NCBI RefSeq assembly: GCF_002895565.1
Contig: NZ_AZRN01000023.1
Coordinates: forward strand, 34,552 to 98,551
Source: Petrotoga mexicana DSM 14811
GTDB taxonomy: Bacteria; Thermotogota; Thermotogae; Petrotogales; Petrotogaceae
Length of the DNA stretch: 64,000 bases
Reading direction: 5' to 3'
Below, piece by piece: positions 36,539 to 45,876 of this stretch (position 1 is its first letter; the number at the start of each line of letters is the position of its first letter). The notes under the pieces were generated by a model. The model did no database searches, was not told the origin of the DNA, and worked only from the letters and a program-made list of their open reading frames with translations. Both the position numbers and the translations under genes were made by a program.

Positions 36539-36988
36539 TTATATCATTTTTTCTATTAGTTCCAATTCTTGAGAAACGTAACCTGAGATTTTTAAATGAC
36601 TTACTATTTTTTTTGCAACTTCACTGTTCCCACTTTTTAACGCGGCTTTTGATTTTATAATCAAAAAGTTTATTTTGTTTTGTCCATCCTGAGGTTCTTT
36701 TAAATATAATATATCTTCGTACTTCTTTATTTCGTATAATGAATGGGCAAGGTAAAGGTTTGTCTCATCTAAGTCTATACCTTTTTCTAAAGCAATTTCT
36801 AAAAATTTACTAGCTTTTTCGTAATCTTCACTTAGCATATAACAGACCCCAATGTTATGATAGAACATAGGATCTTCAGGAAGTAAAGATATCGCTTTTT
36901 TATAATATGAAGCAGCATTTAGGTAATTACCTTTTTCTAACATAGTGTTCGCTTTTTGGTTGTAATAATATGCCAGTTCTTTACTCAT
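36539..36988 (-). CDS. Small TPR-repeat protein
   Basis: This 149-residue protein lacks a signal peptide and consists of tetratricopeptide repeats, for example YNQKANTMLEKGNYLNAASYYKKAI and FYHNIGVCYMLSEDYEKASK (quoted in part). TPRs bind partner proteins. It overlaps the 602-residue exported gene by 8 nt and precedes the SLBB gene by 28 nt, so the three are probably translated together and may form an assembly. The precise role is unknown. Confidence 0.75.
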   Translation of the reverse strand: MSKELAYYYNQKANTMLEKGNYLNAASYYKKAISLLPEDPMFYHNIGVCYMLSEDYEKASKFLEIALEKGIDLDETNLYLAHSLYEIKKYEDILYLKEPQDGQNKINFLIIKSKAALKSGNSEVAKKIVSHLKISGYVSQELELIEKMI

Positions 36989-38789
36989 TTATGTCACCTT
37001 CAGTGTAGTAAAAAAGGGTATCAACTAAAATTTTATCTTCTAATAATAGAGAAACACTGGCTGGATTTATTCCACTGATTATTGGAGGGAATAAGTTGTA
37101 TTCTATATAATCAATAGGTTTATAAGAAACTTTCAAATAATCTTTGAGGTATTCTTCTTGGTTTTGATCTATAATACTTCCTCCGCTCATGAAGGCAAGG
37201 TTTTCTAAGTTTGTATTAACTTCTTTTCCATTGGTCAGGTGAAATAAAGAGCTACTTGAAAGGATAAAAGGTATCGTCTTTTCAGGGGTTAGTTCCATGT
37301 TGATTTCACCGTGAGTTAATATCTTCGAATCGGTATTAATTTGTGGCACATGAACTTGGAAGAGTTCATTAATTTCGTATTCATATGTATCTGATATCGA
37401 ATAAGTACGGTGATAATTGAAGGGTACTCTTCCCCCCGAATCCATTACGTATATATTTTTGGTCAAAAAATCCATTTTTTCGCCTGAGATATCGTTAATA
37501 TTAATTTTTAAGGTTACTGTTCTGTCGTTTTTGCTATATTTTAAACCATATAAATTTAAAATATATAGATTACTTTCTGTATTTGAGTCTATTCTTTCTA
37601 AGTAAACTTTGTTATCGTCTAAATCCGTAAGGATAAGCACACCATTTTCAATTTTGACTTTTCCCCTGAATTGACTGATATTTTCACCGCTAAAACCATC
37701 ATCGATTGGCTTGAGTTCTCCATCTTCTTCTAAAATTTCTATGCCATCTTCAAGAGAAGAAATTAAGATTTTATTCCATGGAAGAACGTCAAGAGAAATA
37801 TAAGTTTTATTTGGCAGTTTTAGGATGTTCACTACTTCATTTTTTAATATATCGAAATTAAAAACGGATGAACTTGCGTAATCTAAAAGGTATAAATTGT
37901 TGTGCCATAAGGCTCCATCGAGAAATGTTATTAAATGATCAAATTTCTTTTGTTGAAGTATTTCACCGTTGTAACCTATAATTTTTATTTCATTGTTGTA
38001 TGGATCATATCCGACCAGTCTTCCGGCGTTATCAATATCGTAAATTATAAAGGGGAAATCTTTCGTCAAAACTTCCATGTGGTTTTCAGTCTCGCTTGTT
38101 AATACCGTACTTTCCACCGTTGAATCGGTTTTAATTTCCTTTCTAACAATTGGAGAATAACTTTCAAAGTAGTAAATCCCTTGATCTGTACCTAGGTAAA
38201 CTCTATTTAGATTTTCGTCGGCGTTTATAGAATAATAATTTTTGTCTTTGTCTAATCTTATCCAAGCTTCTTCGTAATTACTTGTTTTAAATATCAAGTG
38301 ATTTTGAGAATCTAAGACGTACAAATTTGAATTGGAGATCTCATAGTCTACAGGATTATAAAATCTTTCAAAAGAATCTTTTACTCCTGCTGTTTGGCTG
38401 ATTTCGAGAAATACAGGTGTAGCATAGTTGGAAAGTGAAAAGTTTTTGATACTGTCTATAAAACTCAACAAGGTGTTAGCTTCCTCATTTACGGTAGAAA
38501 ATAATAGAGAATTTTCCAAGTCTTGAATAGCTTTGTCTATCATTCCCAACTGTAAATCCAATTTTGCTGCATAGTACCAAAGTTTAGGTATATCTGTTAT
38601 GTATATTTCTCCGCTCATTGCTTGATTCAATTGAACACGTGCCTCGTATTTTTTCCCTTCAAATAACAACTGGAGACTTTCCGAAAATAGTTCTCTAGAG
38701 TTTAATTCACTTTCCGATAATTCTTGAGAGAATATCCAAACGTTCGTCAGCAAAAGATAGATAAAAAGGGGAATGATTGCTTTTTTCAT
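36981..38789 (-). CDS. Exported TPR plus beta-propeller-like protein, unknown function
   Basis: This 602-residue protein has a signal peptide at about 1-21 (KKAIIPLFIYLLLTNVWIFS). Residues about 25-110 are helical and TPR-like (LWYYAAKLDLQLGMIDKAIQ). About 130-400 is a beta-rich region with repeated Y-x-x-D-x-x-N motifs resembling NHL or other propeller blades (NLYVLDSQNHLIFK, NLYLLDYASSSVFNFD). The C-terminal part has few recognisable features. No known family could be assigned. It is the first gene of a three-gene set with the small TPR protein and the SLBB protein, and it overlaps plsY by 4 nt. Confidence 0.6.
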   Translation of the reverse strand: MKKAIIPLFIYLLLTNVWIFSQELSESELNSRELFSESLQLLFEGKKYEARVQLNQAMSGEIYITDIPKLWYYAAKLDLQLGMIDKAIQDLENSLLFSTVNEEANTLLSFIDSIKNFSLSNYATPVFLEISQTAGVKDSFERFYNPVDYEISNSNLYVLDSQNHLIFKTSNYEEAWIRLDKDKNYYSINADENLNRVYLGTDQGIYYFESYSPIVRKEIKTDSTVESTVLTSETENHMEVLTKDFPFIIYDIDNAGRLVGYDPYNNEIKIIGYNGEILQQKKFDHLITFLDGALWHNNLYLLDYASSSVFNFDILKNEVVNILKLPNKTYISLDVLPWNKILISSLEDGIEILEEDGELKPIDDGFSGENISQFRGKVKIENGVLILTDLDDNKVYLERIDSNTESNLYILNLYGLKYSKNDRTVTLKININDISGEKMDFLTKNIYVMDSGGRVPFNYHRTYSISDTYEYEINELFQVHVPQINTDSKILTHGEINMELTPEKTIPFILSSSSLFHLTNGKEVNTNLENLAFMSGGSIIDQNQEEYLKDYLKVSYKPIDYIEYNLFPPIISGINPASVSLLLEDKILVDTLFYYTEGDINE

Positions 38790-39394
38790 TTGACTTTTTC
38801 TTCCTTTGTTAGGATTTTTATAATGTCTGTTTTATTTTCAGAATTAGCTAGTAACCTTTTGATATTCGATCTATGTTTATACAAGCTCAGAAAAAATAAA
38901 AGTGTATAGGTAATACCCATTTTTAAATTCCAAAAATAACTTAAGATAGCAGTTATAAGCAAACCTAAAAGGGATGATAAAGAAACATATTTGGTTGATA
39001 ATTCGACGGGTATCCAAATTAACAAAAATATCACACCTAACATAGGACTCAAAGCAAAATAACCGCCTAACGTAGAAGCAACTCCTTTTCCACCTTTAAA
39101 CTTTAAAAAAATTGGATAGTCATGACCTAACACAAGGACTATCAAAGAAAAATAAGTAATCCACGAATCAACGCCAAAAATCAGTCTTATTATTAAAATG
39201 GGAATGAATGCTTTCAAAAAATCAAGGATGATTGATAGTAATCCCCATTTTGGCCCCAAAGTCCTTAAAACATTGGTTCCTCCAACGTTTCCGCTACCAG
39301 TTTTTCTTATGTCTATTCCTTTACTCCATGGAATCAAGAAGCTGAAAGGAATCGATCCACATAGATAACTGATAATCAAAGCAGCAATGGACAT
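38786..39394 (-). CDS. plsY: Acyl-phosphate:glycerol-3-phosphate acyltransferase
   Basis: PlsY makes lysophosphatidic acid from acyl phosphate, the first membrane-lipid step. It is an integral inner-membrane protein of 202 residues with about five membrane segments. Family motifs are SIPFSFL, GSGNVGGTNVLRTLG (glycerol-phosphate loop) and GHDYPIFLKFKGGKGVA. It lies between der and the exported TPR gene on one strand. The 4-nt overlap with the latter suggests that the envelope genes share its transcript. Confidence 0.95.
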   Translation of the reverse strand: MSIAALIISYLCGSIPFSFLIPWSKGIDIRKTGSGNVGGTNVLRTLGPKWGLLSIILDFLKAFIPILIIRLIFGVDSWITYFSLIVLVLGHDYPIFLKFKGGKGVASTLGGYFALSPMLGVIFLLIWIPVELSTKYVSLSSLLGLLITAILSYFWNLKMGITYTLLFFLSLYKHRSNIKRLLANSENKTDIIKILTKEEKVK

Positions 39395-39449
39395 ATAATT
39401 TCCTCCCTGAAATAGGATTTGTAAGGTGTTAAAAATTTAAAAACAAATT

Positions 39450-40832
39450 TCAGAGTGTTTTTTGTTTGGTGTTGGTTGTTTTTTGGTTTTTTCTTGCTTC
39501 AAATTTTAAAAATATAGGTGAACCAATGAAAGGATCTATATAATTTCGTATCATATTTCTCAAACCTTGTTGATAATATTTTGGTATATCGTATGGTAAA
39601 TTTGAATAGAATACGAAAACAGGAGGTCTAGTCCCTACCTGTGTAGCATAGTAAAATTTTATTCTTTTTCCTTTTTTAATTGGCGGTGGAGTTACAAGTG
39701 TGTATTTTTCTAAGGCTGCATTCAACGCACTTGTAGGGATTTTTTTGTTTCTTGATGTTTCAACATCTTCTATGGCAGTTATTAATTCTTGAATCCCCCA
39801 TCTTTTGGGTGCTGATGTGAATACTAATGGACTGTAATTTACAAAGTAGAGTTCTTTTTCAAAGTATTTAAAAAATTCTTCTTTTCTCTTGTGGTTGTGA
39901 CTAACTATATCCCACTTGTTAAAGGCTACAATGGTCCCCTTTCCTCTTTTTTCAGCAATACCTATAATACTTTTGTCTTGATGGGTTATGCCTTCTGTTG
40001 AATCAACTACTAAAATTACGACATCTGACTTTTCAACAGCTTTGATCGTTCTTGATATTGAAAACATTTCGATACTTCCATAATGAATAGTACTTTTTTT
40101 TCTCATTCCAGCTGTATCTATGAATCTGAAGGTCTTATCGCCAATCTTAACTAGATGATCAATGGCATCTCGGGTAGTTCCAGGTATTTCAGAAACAATA
40201 GCTCTTTCTGAACCAAGTATGCTGTTAAAAAGAGAAGATTTTCCAACGTTGGGTCGCCCAACGATAGAAACATTTATTTCTTTGTTATCAACTTTGTTAT
40301 CAACGGGTTCTACTGAATCTAAGCCAGAAGTTTTTAAAGTGTTTGTGATAGTATCCATTAAAGTAAAAATGTTTCTGTTGTGTTCGGCGGAAACAGGGAT
40401 CCCTTCACCAAAGCCTAGAGAATATATTTCTGGTTTTACCTCCAACTCATATTTTTCAAAATTCTCTGCCTTGTTAACAACTAAGATAACCTTTGAATTG
40501 GTCTTTCTTAAGTAGTCAGCAATGTGATAGTCTTCTGAGGTAAGTCCAATCTTTCCATCGATTACAAATACTACCAAAGATACGTCTTTTAAACTCTCAA
40601 AGATTATTTGTTTCTGTCTTTCTTCTATCTTATCTACCGGTTGTTCGAAGATACCACATGTATCAACCAATGTAAAAGATACATCGTCCCATTGAATTGT
40701 GGCGAATATATTATCCCTCGTTACACCTGGCATATCGTGAACTATTGATTTTCTTTCACCTATCATTCTGTTAAATAATGTTGATTTTCCCACATTGGGT
40801 TTTCCAATTATGAGAACTGTCGGTTTTTCCAA
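39450..40832 (-). CDS. der: Ribosome-assembly GTPase Der (EngA)
   Basis: Der acts in late 50S subunit assembly. The 460 residues hold two consecutive G domains, each with a P-loop (GKPNVGKSTLFN near residue 8; GRPNVGKSSLFN near 192), a DTCG/DTAG switch II motif and NKxD-type motifs (VNKAE, FNKWD). A C-terminal KH-like domain contains PPVFVFYSNLPYDIP. In the first domain the usual NKxD appears as NKAE, a small departure also seen in some other Der proteins. It is 35 nt downstream of the S1 protein gene. Confidence 0.95.
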   Translation of the reverse strand: MEKPTVLIIGKPNVGKSTLFNRMIGERKSIVHDMPGVTRDNIFATIQWDDVSFTLVDTCGIFEQPVDKIEERQKQIIFESLKDVSLVVFVIDGKIGLTSEDYHIADYLRKTNSKVILVVNKAENFEKYELEVKPEIYSLGFGEGIPVSAEHNRNIFTLMDTITNTLKTSGLDSVEPVDNKVDNKEINVSIVGRPNVGKSSLFNSILGSERAIVSEIPGTTRDAIDHLVKIGDKTFRFIDTAGMRKKSTIHYGSIEMFSISRTIKAVEKSDVVILVVDSTEGITHQDKSIIGIAEKRGKGTIVAFNKWDIVSHNHKRKEEFFKYFEKELYFVNYSPLVFTSAPKRWGIQELITAIEDVETSRNKKIPTSALNAALEKYTLVTPPPIKKGKRIKFYYATQVGTRPPVFVFYSNLPYDIPKYYQQGLRNMIRNYIDPFIGSPIFLKFEARKNQKTTNTKQKTL

Positions 40833-40866
40833 GTTATTCCACCTCTTGTTTTTTTACTGAAGCTAT

Positions 40867-42465
40867 TTACTCTTCGTTCATTTCATCCATTATTTTTAAC
40901 GCTTCTTCTTTTTCTTTTTCTTCTTCTAGATGTGTTACACTTATAATCATATTGCCCCTTTTAAATTCATTTTCAAGACCGATCTCTAAAACTTTCGCTT
41001 CTATTTGATCGCCAATCCTATATGTTTCTTCGAGACTTTTTGAATTTGTAGAAGCCTTGCTTGCAGGTAGATAAGCCTCTACTTCGTAATCATCGATGAG
41101 TACTATTGCTCCTTTATCTAAAAAACGGATTATTTTTCCTTTAACTGTATCACCTGGTTTTATCTCCTGTGAAGCCTTTTTCCAAGGATTTTCTTTTGTT
41201 TCTCTAACTGATAGTCTCATCTTTCTGTTATCCTTGTCTATTTTTATTATTTTTACTTTGATCTTTTGTTTTTCTTGAAGAACCGTAGAAATATCGTCTA
41301 CAAAATCCCAAGAAAGTTCTGAAACGTGTAGGAATCCAGTGATCCCTTCGTCTATTTTTATAATCGCTCCATTATTTAGAACCTTTTCGACGGTTCCTGT
41401 AACAATGTTTCCTTCGTTGTACGTTTCTTCTAGGGTTTCCCAGGGATCTCCTAAAACTTGCTTATAACTTAAATTAATCTTTTTATTCTCTTTGTCTATA
41501 TTCAATATTTTAACTTGAACATTGTCTCCAACTTGTACTACATCGCTTATTCTACCTTTCCTGCCCCAGAATACTTCCGTTTCATGAACCAAACCTTCTA
41601 AACCTTCGTCAAACTTAACAGTAAAACCAAAAGGTAATATGTTGGTTACAGTACCTTGAACAATGCTTCCTACAGGATACTTTTCGTCCAGTGTTATCCA
41701 AGGATCTTCTTTCAAACGTTTAAGAGATAGTGAAATTCTTTTTTTCTCGCTGTCCAATTTGATTATTACAGCTTTGATCTTTTGACCCACTTTTAGATAA
41801 TCTTTTATTGAGATCTTCTCGTTCCAGCTAACCTCACTTGCTGGTATGAGACCATTAAGATGATCGTTCAATTTTACAAATGCACCAAAATTTTTTATAT
41901 CCTCTACAACACCATCGATTACCATTCCTTCTTCGTATTCAATGAAAGTTTGGCTGATTTTTTCTTCTACATAATCTCTTCTTGAGACAACTATGTTTTT
42001 TCCATTTTTAGAAATAACTTTAGCCATTTTTTCTCCCTTTGGTAAATCGTCTTTAGGTCTTAATAAAGATAGTGAACCAGGAAGGAATGCGTTGACAATA
42101 CCTTCGATCAGAACGCTATAACCTTTTTTTAATTTGTTTTTAAAAATGATTGGATAATTTTCCCCTTCTTTTATCTTACTTATAGTTTCGCTCCAAACAG
42201 CCCTTTTTTCAGAAGCAAAGTTTAACCCTTCTGCATCATTTGTTTTAGTTATTTCTACTACTATCTTTTGACCTACTTGATATTCTTGTAGTGGTTTTAT
42301 GAGTTCTCCTTGACTTACAAACACATCTCCTGTTGCACCTTCCAAAGCAACCCATATACCATCACTATTTATTTCAAACACCTTTCCTTCTATTATTTTT
42401 CCTTTTTTTATTTCGTTTATCTCTTGTTCGTTCAAAAGTTTTTCAAAAGTTTTTTCTTCCATCAT
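40867..42465 (-). CDS. rpsA: S1 RNA-binding-domain protein (ribosomal protein S1 type)
   Basis: This 532-residue protein has six S1-type OB-fold units. The first begins GKIIEGKVFEINSDGIWVAL, the second is less regular, and units three to six follow the pattern G-x-x-x-x-G-x-V ... G-A-x-V-x-x-x, with L-H-x-S-E-x-S-W endings (for example GLIPASEVSW and GFLHVSELSW). It should bind mRNA at the ribosome and aid initiation. It overlaps ispH by 4 nt with GGAGG 7 nt before its first ATG. The cmk-ispH-rpsA order recurs in several bacterial groups. Confidence 0.92.
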   Translation of the reverse strand: MMEEKTFEKLLNEQEINEIKKGKIIEGKVFEINSDGIWVALEGATGDVFVSQGELIKPLQEYQVGQKIVVEITKTNDAEGLNFASEKRAVWSETISKIKEGENYPIIFKNKLKKGYSVLIEGIVNAFLPGSLSLLRPKDDLPKGEKMAKVISKNGKNIVVSRRDYVEEKISQTFIEYEEGMVIDGVVEDIKNFGAFVKLNDHLNGLIPASEVSWNEKISIKDYLKVGQKIKAVIIKLDSEKKRISLSLKRLKEDPWITLDEKYPVGSIVQGTVTNILPFGFTVKFDEGLEGLVHETEVFWGRKGRISDVVQVGDNVQVKILNIDKENKKINLSYKQVLGDPWETLEETYNEGNIVTGTVEKVLNNGAIIKIDEGITGFLHVSELSWDFVDDISTVLQEKQKIKVKIIKIDKDNRKMRLSVRETKENPWKKASQEIKPGDTVKGKIIRFLDKGAIVLIDDYEVEAYLPASKASTNSKSLEETYRIGDQIEAKVLEIGLENEFKRGNMIISVTHLEEEKEKEEALKIMDEMNEE

Positions 42466-43316
42466 GAAAGATCCTCCTTCTTTTGGCGTAGATACTCCAG
42501 TACTTTGTTTAACTCTGATTTTGGAGTGGATGAACCAGTAACTATTCCGATTTTGTCTTGTGGAGAGATTACTATTTCCTTAAGTTCTTCATCAGATTCG
42601 ATATGATACGCTCTTTTACAATATTTCTTAGAAATACGGTATAGTTTTTGAGTATTGGAACTATTTTTCCCGCCTATAACTAACATCAACGTGCTTTTTT
42701 TTGAAAGTTCGAGTGTTTCTTTTTCCCTTAAGACAGTTTCAGAACAAATAGTATCTCTTATCAACACCTCCGTAAAAGAATTAATATTTACCATACCGGC
42801 TATAAAATTTTTATATTCTTCCTCCCCCATGGTTGTTTGTGATACGATCAATATCTTTCTTTGAGGTATTTTCACTGGAGAGAGTGTTATTAATAATTTA
42901 CTCTCATCTACATTTCCTTTTAGCCCAAGTATCTCAGGATGGTCGGGTTTTCCATACACGATTACAAAAAATCCATCTTTTTGTTTGCCTTTTACGTATT
43001 TTACTAAATTTGTGACTATTGGGCAAGTCATATCAATAACTTTAGAGAATCGTTTTTTTAAAAAATCTTTTTCAGACTTTGAAATACCGTGGGCTCTGAT
43101 GATTACTGTTTCATTTATAGAATCGTCCGGTATATCATCCAATTCTGTTATAGTTATCGCACCTGCTCTATTTAACTCTTCTATTACCTTTTTATTGTGT
43201 ACCAACTCACCGTAAATATAAATTTTATTTCTATCAACGATGGAGTTTTTCACTTGATTGTAGGCTAACTGAACACCTGAGCAAAAACCGGTTCTTTTCG
43301 CTACATTAATCTCCAT
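42462..43316 (-). CDS. ispH: 4-hydroxy-3-methylbut-2-enyl diphosphate reductase
   Basis: IspH is the last enzyme of the MEP isoprenoid pathway. It is a [4Fe-4S] protein that makes IPP and DMAPP. The three cluster cysteines are visible in RTGFCSGVQLA, DMTCPIVTNLV and RDTICSETVL. AHGISKSEKD supplies a substrate-binding histidine, and the TGSSTPKSEL loop is near the C-terminus. I start at the ATG of MEINVAK, 5 nt after GAGAGG, giving 284 residues; the longer frame would begin within cmk. It overlaps cmk by 11 nt and rpsA by 4 nt. Confidence 0.96.
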   Translation of the reverse strand: MEINVAKRTGFCSGVQLAYNQVKNSIVDRNKIYIYGELVHNKKVIEELNRAGAITITELDDIPDDSINETVIIRAHGISKSEKDFLKKRFSKVIDMTCPIVTNLVKYVKGKQKDGFFVIVYGKPDHPEILGLKGNVDESKLLITLSPVKIPQRKILIVSQTTMGEEEYKNFIAGMVNINSFTEVLIRDTICSETVLREKETLELSKKSTLMLVIGGKNSSNTQKLYRISKKYCKRAYHIESDEELKEIVISPQDKIGIVTGSSTPKSELNKVLEYLRQKKEDLS

Positions 43317-43986
43317 AAATACCTCTCTTTTCGACAATTTTTAGTACTTTTTGCAGGACTTCCTCTATGGATAGATTAGTAGTATCTATAATTATTGCAT
43401 CTCGTGCTGGTTTTAATGGAGCTATAGAACGGTTTGAATCGTTGTAATCCCTACTTTTTATTTCTTCCAATATATCATTGAAAGAAATATTACCTTTTTC
43501 CTCTTTTTCCTCATTCCATCTTCTTTTAGCTCTTTCTTCTAAAGAGGCGGTTAGATATATTTTTACATCACTATCGGGGAGAACTACCGTTCCTATATCT
43601 CTTCCATCAACCACTATACTGTCTTTTTCGGCAATTTTTTTTATTATCTCATTAACTTTTTTTCTGATAATATTATTCTGGGAATAAAGGGAAGCTAAAT
43701 CACCGATTTTCGAGTCTTTAATGGTGGTGGTAATATCTTTTTCATCTAAAAAATAACGGTTGTTTTTTATTTCAATATTAAGTTTTTCTAAAATATTTTC
43801 TATATTTTTTGAATCTTTTGGGTCCACCTTTTTTTCATTTAGGTAATAACCAATGATTCTATACAAAGCTCCACTATTTAGATAATTTATCTTTAGTAAA
43901 TTAGCTAATTTCTGTGCGATTGTAGATTTTCCTGATCCTGCCGGACCATCTATAGCAATCTTTATTTTTTTAGCTTTTTGAGCCAT
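43306..43986 (-). CDS. cmk: Cytidylate kinase
   Basis: Cmk phosphorylates CMP and dCMP. The P-loop is AIDGPAGSGKSTIAQKLA near the N-terminus. DGRDIGTVVLPDSDVKIYLTA is a near-diagnostic family stretch, and SRDYNDSNRSIAPLKPARDA covers the C-terminal CMP site. I prefer the ATG of MAQKAKK with a GAGTGAG site just upstream, giving about 226 residues, over a GTG four codons earlier. The gene begins inside the 3' end of aspS (17-nt overlap), indicating coupled translation. Confidence 0.95.
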   Translation of the reverse strand: MAQKAKKIKIAIDGPAGSGKSTIAQKLANLLKINYLNSGALYRIIGYYLNEKKVDPKDSKNIENILEKLNIEIKNNRYFLDEKDITTTIKDSKIGDLASLYSQNNIIRKKVNEIIKKIAEKDSIVVDGRDIGTVVLPDSDVKIYLTASLEERAKRRWNEEKEEKGNISFNDILEEIKSRDYNDSNRSIAPLKPARDAIIIDTTNLSIEEVLQKVLKIVEKRGIYGD

Positions 43987-45769
43987 TTTGCATCTCACTC
44001 TTGTTTATTTTTTTCAAAGCGAGGTGTAATTCTTCCAATTGTTTTTCGCTGACTTCTGATGGGGCATCGGTCATAGGATCAGTTCCAGAAGCTGTTTTTG
44101 GGAATGCAATTACCTCTTTTATCGATTCTTCTCCTACAAGTATGCTCACCAATCTATCCATTCCAATCGCTATACCACCGTGAGGAGGAGCACCATATTT
44201 AAAAGCCTCTAACAAGAAACCAAATTTCTCTTTTGCCTCTTCTTTGCTCAAGCCTAAAATATCGAACACCTTTTCTTGTATATCTTGTTTGTGTATCCTT
44301 ATGCTGCCACTTGCGATCTCATAACCATTTATAACAAGATCGTAGGATTGAGATTTGATTTTTAAAGGGTCTTTATTCTCGTATTTAGCTAAATCATCTA
44401 AGTTGGGCATAGTAAAGGGGTGATGTTCAGCTACAATTCTTTGTTCTTCCTCATTCCAAGAAAACATTGGAAAATCAGTAACCCAAATTATGCTGAATCC
44501 AGATTTTTTTTCGAATTCTTCTTTGATCATTTTAATTCTCAATTGGCCTAAAATCTGGTCTATTTTGTCTGTTTCTTCTAAAATAGCTAATAAAACGTCA
44601 CCTTCTTTCATTATACCACGTTCTACTAAGATATTAATCTCTTTAGCTGCGGCTTTTTTTATATTTGACCTTATTTCTTTGTCACAAGCGATCCATATCA
44701 AACCCGAGCTTCCTTGTTCTTTTGCGAACTCTGTCAGGTCATCGAATTTTTTTCTAGAAAAATTTTTAGACCTATCAGGGACAACAAAACCTTTTAATAT
44801 AAGACCTTTATCTATCCCATTTTTTATAAAATTAGTCTCTGTATTTTGAAAATATGCTGTTAGATCAATAAATTCCATACCATACCGTATATCAGGTTTA
44901 TCTGAACCGTATTTTTTTATTACTTCATCATAGGCGTATTTTTGAAACGGAATCTCTAATTCTTTGTAATTTATAGATTTTTCGAATATTTCTTTAATTA
45001 ATTTTTCCGTTAGTTCAAATATATCCTCTTTTTCAACGAAAGATTGCTCTATGTCAATTTGTGTGAATTCGGGTTGCCTATCAGCCCTAAAATCTTCATC
45101 TCTGAAACAGCGAGCTATTTGAAAATATTTATCAAAACCTGATACCATCAGTAGTTGTTTGAAAAGCTGTGGAGATTGAGGTAAGGCGTAAAAATTTCCT
45201 GGTTTTAATCTAGAAGGAACCAAAAAATCTCTTGCCCCTTCTGGTGTTGATTTTGTTAAGTAAGGGGTCTCAATTTCCAGAAAGCCTTCAGCACTTAGCG
45301 TATCTCTAGTGATTTTCATAACTTTGTGTCTAATTATTAAGTTCCTTTGCATTCGTTCTTTTCTAAGGTCTAAATATCTATATTTTAACCTTAAATTTTC
45401 CGAAATATCCTCTTCTATGTTGACGTATATTGGTGGTGTTTCAGATTCAGAAAGGATTTCTAAATTTGTTGCAAGTATTTCAATACCCCCAGTTGGCATA
45501 TTTGGGTTTCTGTCTTTTTCAGGACGCACCCTAACTTTTCCTTGGATAGAAACAACATATTCGTTTTTTAATTTTAAGGCTTTTTGATAAAGCGTATTGT
45601 TATCACTAGAATCGAAAACTGCTTGAGTTTTACCGTATCTATCTCTTATCAAAACAAAAATAATTCCACCTAAATCACGAATCCTATCTATCCATCCGTT
45701 TAAAATAACGATCTTATCTATATCGTCTTCGTTTAATTCTCCACAAGTGTGAGTTCTTTTTTGAAACAA
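43970..45769 (-). CDS. aspS: Aspartyl-tRNA synthetase (bacterial type)
   Basis: This class II synthetase has an N-terminal OB-fold anticodon domain (about 1-105), motif 2 in FRDEDFRADRQPEFTQIDIE, the bacterial GAD insertion domain in the middle, and motif 3 in GGIAIGMDRLVSIL. The end is AFPKTASGTDPMTDAPS. The proposed start is a TTG 8 nt after GGAGG (MFQKRTHTCGEL), giving 599 residues; an upstream in-frame TTG overlaps the ribosome-binding site. No neighbouring gatCAB is visible, so discriminating and non-discriminating forms cannot be separated. Confidence 0.95.
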   Translation of the reverse strand: MFQKRTHTCGELNEDDIDKIVILNGWIDRIRDLGGIIFVLIRDRYGKTQAVFDSSDNNTLYQKALKLKNEYVVSIQGKVRVRPEKDRNPNMPTGGIEILATNLEILSESETPPIYVNIEEDISENLRLKYRYLDLRKERMQRNLIIRHKVMKITRDTLSAEGFLEIETPYLTKSTPEGARDFLVPSRLKPGNFYALPQSPQLFKQLLMVSGFDKYFQIARCFRDEDFRADRQPEFTQIDIEQSFVEKEDIFELTEKLIKEIFEKSINYKELEIPFQKYAYDEVIKKYGSDKPDIRYGMEFIDLTAYFQNTETNFIKNGIDKGLILKGFVVPDRSKNFSRKKFDDLTEFAKEQGSSGLIWIACDKEIRSNIKKAAAKEINILVERGIMKEGDVLLAILEETDKIDQILGQLRIKMIKEEFEKKSGFSIIWVTDFPMFSWNEEEQRIVAEHHPFTMPNLDDLAKYENKDPLKIKSQSYDLVINGYEIASGSIRIHKQDIQEKVFDILGLSKEEAKEKFGFLLEAFKYGAPPHGGIAIGMDRLVSILVGEESIKEVIAFPKTASGTDPMTDAPSEVSEKQLEELHLALKKINKSEMQNGSKS

Positions 45770-45798
45770 AAATAACACCTCCAATTATTTTTCATCTT

Positions 45799-45823
45799 AT
45801 TTTACCATTTTTTGTGGTAAAAT
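45799..45823. promoter_or_regulatory. 9-bp inverted repeat in the divergent aspS / SLH-protein region
   Basis: ATTTTACCA and TGGTAAAAT are perfect inverted copies separated by 7 nt, midway between divergent genes. Each arm carries a TAAAAT that could serve as a -10 box for the gene it faces, so this may be a pair of overlapping divergent promoters or a shared operator. Good -35 boxes were not found. Confidence 0.4.
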
Positions 45824-45876
45824 AAAATCGATAACAGCAAAAAACTTAAAATTCTAAAATTCAGGAGGTGTATGTA

